A program made the position numbers and the translations under genes. 24,394 nt of DNA from assembly GCA_038876335.1 (NCBI GenBank), contig JAVYYS010000004.1, forward strand, positions 1 to 24,394, in the 5' to 3' direction. Source of the DNA: JAKATY01 sp038876335 (GTDB taxonomy: Archaea; Micrarchaeota; Micrarchaeia; Micrarchaeales; Micrarchaeaceae). The first letter of the stretch is position 1, and every line of letters begins with the position of its first letter. Below, piece after piece: positions 4,518 through 12,219 of this stretch. A model generated the notes under the pieces. That model was given only the letters and a program-made list of their open reading frames with translations, was not told the origin of the DNA and did no database searches.

Positions 4518-5873
4518 TTAAGTGACTTTCTTCCCTCTTTGCATTTTGAGTATGAATTTAGTAATCTGATCATCAAACTCGCTGCCGTGAGGCTTTAATT
4601 CGTATCTTACTTGCACGATTGGCTTATTCACGGTAAGAAGGCGGCGCAGGTCTGTCGGAGTTGCGGAAATCACGGAGTCGCAATCTATCCTATTTATCGT
4701 GTCTTGAAGATCTCTTATCTGTTTTGGCGAATAACCTACAGCTGGAAGTTCATCTTTAAGATTAGGGTACTTGTCAAACGTTGACTTTATAGTTCCTACA
4801 GCGTACTCTTTTGCGCTTACAATTTCACGCGCACCAAACTCTTTTGCTGCTACTGTACCAGCACCAAACAGCATACCCCCATGAGTTATTGTAGGGCCGT
4901 CCTCTATAACAAGCACCCTCTTTCCTCTTATTAGGTTTGGGTTATCTGGGGTTACAACTGAATCCGCATATATCACCCGAGCCGTGGCGTTTATTCTTTT
5001 TAGGTTTGCAACTACTTCGGTTATTTGGCTCTTTGTAGCAGAATTTACCTTGTTAATAATTAGTGTATCGGCCATCCTGGCAACTATTTCGCCGGGATAA
5101 TAAGAAACTTCATTGCCGGCACGGAGGGGATCTGCTACCGTTATCATAAGGTCGGGCTTTATGAAAGGAGCATCATTGTTTCCACCGTCCCATATTATGA
5201 TATCGGATTCTTTTTCAGCGCTATCTAATATCTTCTGATAATCCACGCCAGAGTATACTACAAATCCATTTCTTATGTGAGGCTCGTAGTCCTCTCGTTC
5301 CTCTATAGTTGTCTTATACTTGTCAAGGTCTTTGAGTGTTGCAAACCTTTCTACTATCTGCTCCTTTAAGATCCCATATGGCATAGGATGCCGTATTATG
5401 GTCACGCGCAGGCCTTTCCTTTTGAGTAGGGTCGCTAAATACCTGGAGGTTTGGCTTTTTCCCGATCCTGTTCTTACAGCACAGACGGCTATTACCGGCT
5501 TCGACGACTTTATCATAGTCCTTTCAGGGGCGACCAGCCAGAAGTCTGCACCATTTGCATTGGCTATCGAGGCTTTTTGCATGACAGTACCATATGCTAA
5601 GTCGCTATACGCCTGTATGCAAACATCGGCCCTAAATTTCTTTATGAGCTTGGGAAGCTCGGATTCATCGTAGATCCTTATTCCGCGTGGATAGTATTTT
5701 CCGCTTAATTCTTTTGGATACATTCTGTCTGAGATGAATGGAATTTGCGTAGCGGTAAACGCCACAACTTCATATTGCGGATTATCCCTAAAAAGCACGT
5801 TAAAATCGTGGAAATCGCGCCCTGCGGCCCCTAAAATTATAACTTTTATCGCATTCTTATTCAAAGCGGACAT
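4518..5873 (-). CDS. COG2403-type predicted GTPase, similar to cyclic 2,3-diphosphoglycerate synthetase
   Basis: The protein is 451 residues from ATG 5871-5873. The N-terminal part is a Rossmann-like domain with V-I-I-L-G-A-A-G-R-D-F-H-D-F-N. A P-loop domain begins with A-V-R-T-G-S-G-K-S-Q-T-S (about residues 132-143), followed by I-I-I-W-D-G-G-N-N-D as a likely Walker B region and L-I-I-N-K-V-N as a base-recognition-like segment. This arrangement matches the archaeal COG2403 family, which includes enzymes annotated as cyclic 2,3-diphosphoglycerate synthetase; from sequence alone I cannot tell whether that reaction is retained. A longer reading to 5912 would include the TATA region, so it is not preferred. 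It heads a minus-strand cluster with the second VKOR and the HD protein. Confidence 0.82.
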   Translation of the reverse strand: MSALNKNAIKVIILGAAGRDFHDFNVLFRDNPQYEVVAFTATQIPFISDRMYPKELSGKYYPRGIRIYDESELPKLIKKFRADVCIQAYSDLAYGTVMQKASIANANGADFWLVAPERTMIKSSKPVIAVCAVRTGSGKSQTSRYLATLLKRKGLRVTIIRHPMPYGILKEQIVERFATLKDLDKYKTTIEEREDYEPHIRNGFVVYSGVDYQKILDSAEKESDIIIWDGGNNDAPFIKPDLMITVADPLRAGNEVSYYPGEIVARMADTLIINKVNSATKSQITEVVANLKRINATARVIYADSVVTPDNPNLIRGKRVLVIEDGPTITHGGMLFGAGTVAAKEFGAREIVSAKEYAVGTIKSTFDKYPNLKDELPAVGYSPKQIRDLQDTINRIDCDSVISATPTDLRRLLTVNKPIVQVRYELKPHGSEFDDQITKFILKMQRGKKVT

Positions 5874-5894
5874 GCAATCACAATATAATTCTAC

Positions 5895-5908
5895 AAAATA
5901 TATAAAAA
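5895..5908 (-). promoter_or_regulatory. TATA box of the COG2403 GTPase gene
   Basis: On the minus strand TTTTTATATATTTT is centred about 27 bases upstream of ATG 5873, predicting a leaderless or nearly leaderless transcript and supporting that start. Confidence 0.55.
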
Positions 5909-5946
5909 GCACTATGTAAACTGACTAACCCATAGGGGCGAGGCAG

Positions 5947-7002
5947 TTAATAAAGCACACTTATGTTCCTGTAAGCAAATGCTTGTGGTATATTCCCCAC
6001 TATTGGTACTTTTGTATGACAGCGAGGGCAGGCGTTTTCCTTTGTCAGGTTCCATTCTGTTATATAGAACCCTTCGCGGCCTATGAGTTTAGCACCACAT
6101 TTTGGACAATACGTACTTTCATATTTATTGCCAGGTACATTGCCTATATAGACATAATTCAATCCATTTGATCTCGCGACGTTATAATGCGCCAGCAACG
6201 TAGCAAAAGGCGTTTCCGGATAGTCCAGCATTTTGTAATCAGGATGGAAGCGGGTAAATTGAATTGGGGTGTCTGGGCCTAGTTCACTCTCGATCCACTT
6301 TGTAAGTTTATCGCAGGCGTCTAGCGATTCGCCTACCTTGGGTATTATGAGATCTGTTATCTCTATATGTATTCTAGCCTTTTTCATCTCCAACAAAGCA
6401 GTTTTTATATTGTCACTAGACACTATTGCTTCATATTTGTTCGCGAATTTATCTTCTCCATTTCCTTTGAAGTCCACAACTGCCGCGTCTATAACTCCTT
6501 TCATTTCCGAGACAGCCTCGGCAGTCATGTAACCGTTTGTGACAAACATGGTGAAAAGCCCGTGTTCATGGGCGATCTTCGCTACATCCAAAGCGTACTC
6601 TATGAATATGGTAGGTTCATTGTAGGTAAAAGCTATACCCTGCGCGCCGTGATGCTTCGCAAGCTCTACAAGCTTTTCTGGCATGATATCAACGCCTTTT
6701 ATCTCGCGCTCTTTGGAGATATTATGGTTCTGACAGAACAGGCACCCAAAATTGCATGATGAAGTGCCTACGCCTAACACGTAGCTTCCTGGCATGAAGT
6801 GGTTGAAAGGTTTCTTCTCTATTGGGTCAAGCTGTACGGCTTCGAGTTTGCCGTAACTATCAAGGTAAAGCTTTCCGCCTTTGTTCTTGCGTATGAAGCA
6901 AAAGCCCCTCCCGCCTTCTGGTATTTTGCACCTTCTTGCACAGGCTATGCATTCAACGCGCCCGCCACCCAGTTGTCTCCACAGTATAGCTTCCTTTTCC
7001 AT
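5947..7002 (-). CDS. AmmeMemoRadiSam-type radical SAM enzyme (PflA-activase-like)
   Basis: The protein is 351 residues from ATG 7000-7002. It has an N-terminal cysteine motif C-I-A-C-x3-C (C18, C21, C25) with C35 in G-G-R-G-F-C; then Y-G-K-L, D-P-I-E-K-K-P-F-N-H-F; then the radical SAM motif C83-N-F-G-C87-L-F-C90-Q-N-H-N-I-S that binds the SAM-ligating 4Fe-4S cluster. Y-N-E-P-T-I-F-I-E-Y and H-I-E-I-T-D-L-I-I-P follow as in this family. The last 60 residues carry two CxxC pairs (Y-C-P-K-C-G and C-P-R-C-H), a zinc-ribbon-like addition. Family members are the radical SAM part of the AMMECR1-MEMO-radical SAM system, whose chemistry is not fully established. No AMMECR1 or MEMO gene is in this window. 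The longer frame to 7191 is unlikely because it includes the promoter. Confidence 0.9.
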   Translation of the reverse strand: MEKEAILWRQLGGGRVECIACARRCKIPEGGRGFCFIRKNKGGKLYLDSYGKLEAVQLDPIEKKPFNHFMPGSYVLGVGTSSCNFGCLFCQNHNISKEREIKGVDIMPEKLVELAKHHGAQGIAFTYNEPTIFIEYALDVAKIAHEHGLFTMFVTNGYMTAEAVSEMKGVIDAAVVDFKGNGEDKFANKYEAIVSSDNIKTALLEMKKARIHIEITDLIIPKVGESLDACDKLTKWIESELGPDTPIQFTRFHPDYKMLDYPETPFATLLAHYNVARSNGLNYVYIGNVPGNKYESTYCPKCGAKLIGREGFYITEWNLTKENACPRCHTKVPIVGNIPQAFAYRNISVLY

Positions 7003-7362
7003 ATTTAGCACGCGCTTGCTCTTTATAATAAATCTCCATCCAAAATATTTATAGGTTTGTGAATGTAGATTGTGGGACGCCAGTAAGTAATGCATTAAGA
7101 TAATTCCAACAAAGGAACTCGTACCTAACAGCTGTTGGGGCTTGACACTTACTGCAGGGCATACAGAATCATGGATTAGGCTGCTGCACAAATCTCAACT
7201 CGGCTTGTCTGAATCCACTCTTGCAGTAGGAAAACTTTTGAAGTTCAGCAGCGCAGCAAAGACTTACAAGATGGTGATAAAAGGAGAGTACCAAAAGGGT
7301 TTTAAAGCTAAAATTCCAATCAATTTACAGGCGATAACGGTCTGTTTTGGCAAGCTGATTTA
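7003..7362. other. divergent intergenic region between the radical SAM gene and gyrB
   Basis: On the minus strand TTTATTATAAAG (plus 7021-7032) lies about 22 bases before ATG 7002 and is the likely promoter of the radical SAM gene; a second TATA-like CCTATAAATA is near 7045-7056. On the plus side a perfect 10-bp palindrome AACAGCTGTT sits at 7127-7136, extendable by outer C-G pairs. TTTTAAAG at about 7299-7306 could serve gyrB. The plus-strand small frame 7142-7363 is listed separately. Confidence 0.4.
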
Positions 7363-7363
7363 A
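7142..7363 (+). CDS. possible small protein upstream of gyrB, unrecognised
   Basis: A 73-residue basic frame starts at TTG 7142 (open upstream to a stop at 7088-7090 with no better start) and ends in TAA overlapping the gyrB ATG as TAATG, an arrangement typical of translational coupling. The middle (S-E-S-T-L-A-V-G-K-L-L, then K-T-Y-K-M-V-I-K-G-E-Y) could be helical. I recognise no family. There is no clear Shine-Dalgarno before the TTG. It may be a leader peptide, a small regulator, or chance open sequence. Confidence 0.28.
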   Translation: MTLTAGHTESWIRLLHKSQLGLSESTLAVGKLLKFSSAAKTYKMVIKGEYQKGFKAKIPINLQAITVCFGKLI

Positions 7364-9276
7364 TGAGCGGAGAAGAGTATACAGCGAGTGACATTTTAGT
7401 TCTGTCTGGCCCACAAGGAGTCAGAAAGAGACCGGCAATGTATGTAGGCTCAACCGGTAGTTCTGGGTTTATACACCTCCTGTTTGAGGTGCTGGACAAC
7501 TCTATAGATGAAGCAGTAGCTGGATTCTGCAAAAACATAGTAGTAAGGCTTGAAAATGAAAATGGTGTTGATGTTGCCGAAGTGAGCGACGATGGTCGAG
7601 GTATACCTGTAGATATAATACCCAAGCTCAATAAACCGGCGTTGGAAGTTATAATGACTTCGCTTCATTCTGGGGCAAAATTTGAAAACAAAGCATATAA
7701 AGTGTCGGGTGGACTGCATGGTGTGGGACTTACTGTTGTTAATGCATTATCTGAATACGTCGAAGTTACAGTAAAGAGAAATGGGAAGGTGTATAGGCAA
7801 AGATTTGGAAGAGGCAATGTGCTTTCCCCGCTTGAGATTGTTGGTGAACTGCAATCAAACGAGACGGGTACAAAGATACGCTTTAAACCTGATTCTGAGA
7901 TATTTTCCGTGAATAGTTTTGACACGATTCTACTAACTGAGAGGATTAGAGACCTTTCTTTCCTGAACCCCAAAATAAAAATTACCTTAATAGATACTAG
8001 AGGGGGTGTAGAAGAAACTTCGGTTTTCTACTCCCAGAATTATATGAGAGACTTTCTAGAATATTTGAGGAAGGGCAGGAATGAAGTAACAAAGCAGATT
8101 GTATTTAATAAGAATACCGATTCCGTAAACATTGCCGTGGCCATCCAGTATATAGAAGGATACAGCGAAGAACTACTCTCTTTTGTAAACAATATAAGAA
8201 CGTATGAGGGGGGCAGCCATGTGTCGGGATTCCATGCGGCACTCACCCGGGCCATATCTAATTATATAAATAAGAACGTAAAGAAGAACGGCAAAAATGT
8301 GTCTATCGAAGGCGATGATACACATGAAGGATTGATAGGCATAATATCCGTATTGCTCCAGAATCCAGAATTTGAAGGTCAGACAAAAGAAAAATTAGGG
8401 AACACAAACATAAAATCAGTTGTGGAGAACTCTGTATACCTTTTCCTTACAGAATACCTTGAGGAAAATCCATCAGAGGCTGCAAAAATTGTGGATAAGG
8501 TAACAAAAGCTGCAGAAGCAAGGGAAGCGGCAAAAAGAGCAAGGGAACTTACCAGGAAGAGGAACTTGCTAGAGGGATCAGTGTTACCGGGCAAGCTTGC
8601 TGATTGCACGGAAACGGATCCAGAGAAATCTGAACTGTTCATAGTAGAAGGGGAAAGCGCAGCCGGCTCTAGTAAACAGGGAAGAGATAGGAATTACCAG
8701 GCTATACTCCCACTACGGGGGAAGATACTTAATGTAGAAAAAGCTGCTGATGAAAAAATATTTGGCAATGCTGAACTGAGGGCAATAGTTACTGCACTAG
8801 GCGCAAACATGAATGGTACCGTAAACGCAGATGAGATAAGGTACAAAAAGATAATTTTCCTTACAGATGCAGATGTCGATGGAAGCCACATAAAAACGCT
8901 TTTGCTCACCTTCTTCTTTAGATATTTGCGACCGCTTATAGATAAAGGATACGTTTACATAGCAAATCCGCCCCTTTATAGGGTCTCGTTTGGAAAGTCC
9001 GTCAAGTATGCTTATAACGACCAAGAGTTAAACGATTTACTTAAGGAAAGTGGGGGAAAGGGGGCTGTGCAGAGATACAAGGGGCTCGGCGAGATGAATC
9101 CGGAGCAGCTATGGGAAACGACCCTCGATCCGAATTCAAGAATACTTAAGAAGATCACGGTGAAAGACGCTGAATTGGCCGATTCGATCTTTTCGATCTT
9201 AATGGGAATGGATTCAAAAGAGAGGAGAAGATTTCTTGAAGAACATTCGTCTGAAGTTTCATTCCTCGATGTATAG
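7363..9276 (+). CDS. gyrB: DNA gyrase subunit B
   Basis: This 637-residue protein is the normal short (Bacillus-like) GyrB size. It has the GHKL ATPase (about 1-220): E42 and N46 in F-E-V-L-D-N-S-I-D-E-A, D-D-G-R-G-I-P, and G-G-L-H-G-V-G. The transducer domain (about 220-390) carries the ATP-contacting lysine in Q-T-K-E-K-L-G-N. The TOPRIM domain has V-E-G-E-S-A-A-G-S (about 428-436) and the T-D-A-D-V-D-G-S-H metal motif (about 500). The end has Y-K-G-L-G-E-M-N-P-E-Q-L-W. With GyrA it forms the tetramer that introduces negative supercoils. Archaeal gyrases are generally regarded as acquired from bacteria. gyrA follows eight bases later. Confidence 0.98.
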   Translation: MSGEEYTASDILVLSGPQGVRKRPAMYVGSTGSSGFIHLLFEVLDNSIDEAVAGFCKNIVVRLENENGVDVAEVSDDGRGIPVDIIPKLNKPALEVIMTSLHSGAKFENKAYKVSGGLHGVGLTVVNALSEYVEVTVKRNGKVYRQRFGRGNVLSPLEIVGELQSNETGTKIRFKPDSEIFSVNSFDTILLTERIRDLSFLNPKIKITLIDTRGGVEETSVFYSQNYMRDFLEYLRKGRNEVTKQIVFNKNTDSVNIAVAIQYIEGYSEELLSFVNNIRTYEGGSHVSGFHAALTRAISNYINKNVKKNGKNVSIEGDDTHEGLIGIISVLLQNPEFEGQTKEKLGNTNIKSVVENSVYLFLTEYLEENPSEAAKIVDKVTKAAEAREAAKRARELTRKRNLLEGSVLPGKLADCTETDPEKSELFIVEGESAAGSSKQGRDRNYQAILPLRGKILNVEKAADEKIFGNAELRAIVTALGANMNGTVNADEIRYKKIIFLTDADVDGSHIKTLLLTFFFRYLRPLIDKGYVYIANPPLYRVSFGKSVKYAYNDQELNDLLKESGGKGAVQRYKGLGEMNPEQLWETTLDPNSRILKKITVKDAELADSIFSILMGMDSKERRRFLEEHSSEVSFLDV

Positions 9277-9284
9277 GTGTTGTT

Positions 9285-11714
9285 GTGCCCTCAAGAGAAC
9301 TTGAAGAAACTACGATAGAGAAAGAGATGCAGACAAGCTATATTGACTATTCTATGAGCGTTATAGTTGGAAGGGCGCTGCCTGATGCGAGGGATGGACT
9401 AAAGCCTGCACACAGGCGCATTCTTTATGCGATGTATATGCTTGGAAACACGCATGACAAACCCACCAAGAAAAGCGCAAGGATAGTGGGGGAGGTTTTA
9501 GGAAAGTACCACCCACATGGAGATATCGCAGCATATGACACCCTTGTAAGGATGGCACAGCCTTTCTCTATGAACCACACCCTTGTAGAAGGGCAAGGAA
9601 ATATGGGGTCTATTGATGGAGACCCGCCCGCGGCGCAGCGTTATACAGAGGTAAGACTTACCAAAATCGCGGAGGAGATGCTACTGGACATAGATAAAGA
9701 TGCAGTGACGATGGTACCAAATTTCGATAATACAGAAATAGAACCGGTAGTGCTGCCTTCAAAAATGCCCAATCTCTTAGTAAATGGCTCTTCAGGAATA
9801 GCAGTAGGTGTTGCAACAAACATACTGCCACACAATCTCAAAGAAGTGTGTGATGCAATCATAGCTTATATAGATAACAGGGAGATAGCACCAAACGAAT
9901 TGCTTAATTATATAAAAGGGCCTGATTTTCCAACAGGAGGCATCGTAGTCCTGAATGAAGAGCTTATGCAATCGTATCTTACTGGAAGAGGCTCCGTCAC
10001 AATAAGAGGGAAGGTAGAAATAGAAAATGGGGAGAAAAAGCAGATAATCATAAAGGAGATACCGTTTACGGTGAACAAATCTTCGCTTGTAGCAAAGATA
10101 GCAGAACTTTCAAAAGATAAGATTATAACTGGAATCTCTGGATTGAGGGATGAAAGCGATAAAAATGGGATAAGGATAGTAGTAGAGCTTAGGGATGATG
10201 CGAACGTGGATTACGTGATAAACGCACTTTACATGCACACACAACTCCAACTCTCAATGCCAGTAATGAACGTAGCGGTAATAGGAAAAAGGCTACTCAC
10301 ATTAAACATAAAAGATTTTATAAGGATTTTTGTAAACCACAGAATAGAAGTAGTAAAAAGAAGGACAGCTTATGATCTTGGCGTAGCTTCAAATCGACTT
10401 CATATTGTGGAGGGACTGCTGAAGGCTATAGAAAATATAGACACTGTTACGGCTTTAATAAAAAGCAAAAAAGATCAGCATGAAGCAAAAGAGGCACTTA
10501 TGGAAAGGCTCTCCATCTCTGAAAAGCAAGCAAATGCGATACTCGACATGAAACTGGGTAAACTTACCGGACTGGAAAACGCTGCCCTTAGTGAAGAATT
10601 AGCAGAGCTCGAAAAAAGCATAAAAGGATTTAGGGAGATACTTTCAGAAGAAAAAAATGTACTCGATGTTATAAAAAATGAAACTGAAAGATTGAAAGAG
10701 GAGTATGGAGTGCCAAGGAAGACCACCATAGAGGAAAGTGCTCAATGGGGGGAGATTACCAGTGAAGACGCAATCAACGACGAAGAATCGATTATAACGC
10801 TTACCAGTGGCAATTACATTAAGCGCATGCCGGCAAAAGCGTACAGGCTACAGGGCAGAGGAGGAAAGGGTGTGATAGCTATAGGGCTAAAAGAAAATGA
10901 TTTTGTAAAAAGAATTATATCATGCAGAGCAAAGGATTATTTGCTTCTCATCTCTAACAAAGGCAAAGCATATTGGCTTAAAGCATACCAAGTACCAGAG
11001 GGCTCTAGGTACGGAGGAGGCAAAGCGGCGGTTAACCTTGTAAAACTACAAGAGGGAGAGAAAATAGAGGAGATTATAAACACTAGAGAATTCTCCGGGA
11101 AGAGCATAGTGTTCGTTACAAAATATGGAAAGATAAAGAGAACTGCAGCTGAGAAATTTTCCCGCCCAAGGGCCAATGGCATAAAAGCAATACCCTTAGA
11201 TAGCGGAGATGCGCTTGCTAATGTAACGATTACTCCAGGAAATAGCAATCTTATAATATCTACGAAGAAAGGGAAGGCGATGAGATTCAGCGAATCTGAC
11301 ATAAGACTAATGGGTAGGGTTGCAAAAGGGGTTAGAGGAATAAAACTAGATGATGGAGACGAAGTAACAAATGTGTTAACGGCAAACGAAAAAGACAGCA
11401 TACTTGTAGTAACTGAAAAAGGATACGGAAAGATAACAGCTGTTGAAAAGTATAGGCTCCAGAAAAGGGGAGGCAAAGGAGTGCTAAACATTAGGATAAA
11501 TGATAAAACAGGAGACGTTGTTAAATCGATAAATGTGTCAGGGGCAGACAACTTAATACTTATAAATTCAAAGGGGCTTTCTATAGAGATAGGCACGGTT
11601 GCAATAAGGGTAACAGGCAGAAATGCATCAGGTGTTAAACTTATGAAACTTGAGCCCGGTACAAAGCTCATTGATGTACAAGGAATAAAATCTGAGCAAT
11701 TGGTGGGTGGTTGA
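9285..11714 (+). CDS. gyrA: DNA gyrase subunit A
   Basis: The protein has 809 residues, starting at GTG 9285-9287 with AGGTG (9275-9279, overlapping the gyrB stop) as Shine-Dalgarno. The breakage-reunion domain has S-Y-I-D-Y-S-M-S-V-I, H-R-R-I-L-Y, K-Y-H-P-H-G-D, and the catalytic Y120 in A-A-Q-R-Y-T-E. A coiled-coil and tower region lies at about 340-470. The C-terminal beta-pinwheel (about 500-800) contains GyrA-box-like Q-G-R-G-G-K-G in its first blade and Q-K-R-G-G-K-G in a later blade, which supports true gyrase (DNA wrapping) rather than Topo IV. There is no long acidic tail. The TGA overlaps the TTG of trm56. Confidence 0.98.
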   Translation: MPSRELEETTIEKEMQTSYIDYSMSVIVGRALPDARDGLKPAHRRILYAMYMLGNTHDKPTKKSARIVGEVLGKYHPHGDIAAYDTLVRMAQPFSMNHTLVEGQGNMGSIDGDPPAAQRYTEVRLTKIAEEMLLDIDKDAVTMVPNFDNTEIEPVVLPSKMPNLLVNGSSGIAVGVATNILPHNLKEVCDAIIAYIDNREIAPNELLNYIKGPDFPTGGIVVLNEELMQSYLTGRGSVTIRGKVEIENGEKKQIIIKEIPFTVNKSSLVAKIAELSKDKIITGISGLRDESDKNGIRIVVELRDDANVDYVINALYMHTQLQLSMPVMNVAVIGKRLLTLNIKDFIRIFVNHRIEVVKRRTAYDLGVASNRLHIVEGLLKAIENIDTVTALIKSKKDQHEAKEALMERLSISEKQANAILDMKLGKLTGLENAALSEELAELEKSIKGFREILSEEKNVLDVIKNETERLKEEYGVPRKTTIEESAQWGEITSEDAINDEESIITLTSGNYIKRMPAKAYRLQGRGGKGVIAIGLKENDFVKRIISCRAKDYLLLISNKGKAYWLKAYQVPEGSRYGGGKAAVNLVKLQEGEKIEEIINTREFSGKSIVFVTKYGKIKRTAAEKFSRPRANGIKAIPLDSGDALANVTITPGNSNLIISTKKGKAMRFSESDIRLMGRVAKGVRGIKLDDGDEVTNVLTANEKDSILVVTEKGYGKITAVEKYRLQKRGGKGVLNIRINDKTGDVVKSINVSGADNLILINSKGLSIEIGTVAIRVTGRNASGVKLMKLEPGTKLIDVQGIKSEQLVGG

Positions 11715-12196
11715 TTTCTGTACTCGTGCTTGGTAATGGAAGTTATGAGAATTGCAAAGATATTGCTCTAGCGTCAAGAGCCTTTGGGGCAAACAACGTA
11801 ATTTTCACATTGAGAAAGAACCGGCGCCTTATAGAATATTTCAGATCGTTGAACAGGAGATGGGGTGGCAATTTTGAAGTAAAATTTGAACGAGATTGGA
11901 GAAAAAGCATAGAGAGCAAGAAAAATTATGAAAAGATATACCTTACAATGGATGGTGTGGCCATAAACAAAATAATCTACAGTGTAAGGACGTACAAGAA
12001 CATACTGCTCATTGTATCATTACAGAATACCAAAAAAGAGATAAAGAGAATGGTTGATTTCAATGTGAGTATAACTACGCAACCGCATTCTACAATATCT
12101 TCGATAGCTGTCTTTCTTCATATGTTCTACAGCGGCAGAGAGCTCGCTATAAGATTTAACAATGCAAAATATAAGATAAGGCAAGCAAAGACATGA
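11711..12196 (+). CDS. trm56: tRNA (cytidine(56)-2'-O)-methyltransferase, aTrm56
   Basis: The 161-residue protein matches the archaeal aTrm56 SPOUT family: A-x-x-S-R-A-F-G-A-N-N-V-I-F near the N-terminus, R-R-W-G-G-N-F-E-V, I-Y-L-T-M-D-G-V-A-I-N, L-L-I-V-S-L-Q in the knotted SAM site, then V-S-I-T-T-Q-P-H-S-T-I-S-S-I-A-V-F-L. It 2'-O-methylates C56 in the tRNA T-loop using S-adenosylmethionine. The N-terminal R-P-x-R-D-x-R-x-T-T-H segment usual in the family is replaced here by G-N-G-S-Y-E-N-C-K-D, so the enzyme is divergent. The TTG start overlaps the gyrA TGA, so translation is probably coupled to gyrase. Confidence 0.85.
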   Translation: MISVLVLGNGSYENCKDIALASRAFGANNVIFTLRKNRRLIEYFRSLNRRWGGNFEVKFERDWRKSIESKKNYEKIYLTMDGVAINKIIYSVRTYKNILLIVSLQNTKKEIKRMVDFNVSITTQPHSTISSIAVFLHMFYSGRELAIRFNNAKYKIRQAKT

Positions 12197-12219
12197 AAAA
12201 TGCTTCTGCCGCTAGCTGG

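Noticed and set aside
7003..7191. 63-residue N-terminal extension of the radical SAM enzyme
   Set aside because: The extension contains the TATA box and does not resemble the family; ATG 7002 gives the normal family start.
10937..11671. 244-codon open frame antisense to gyrA
   Set aside because: Low-complexity Ser/Phe/Pro-rich translation mirroring the codon use of gyrA, with no motif; shadow of the real gene.
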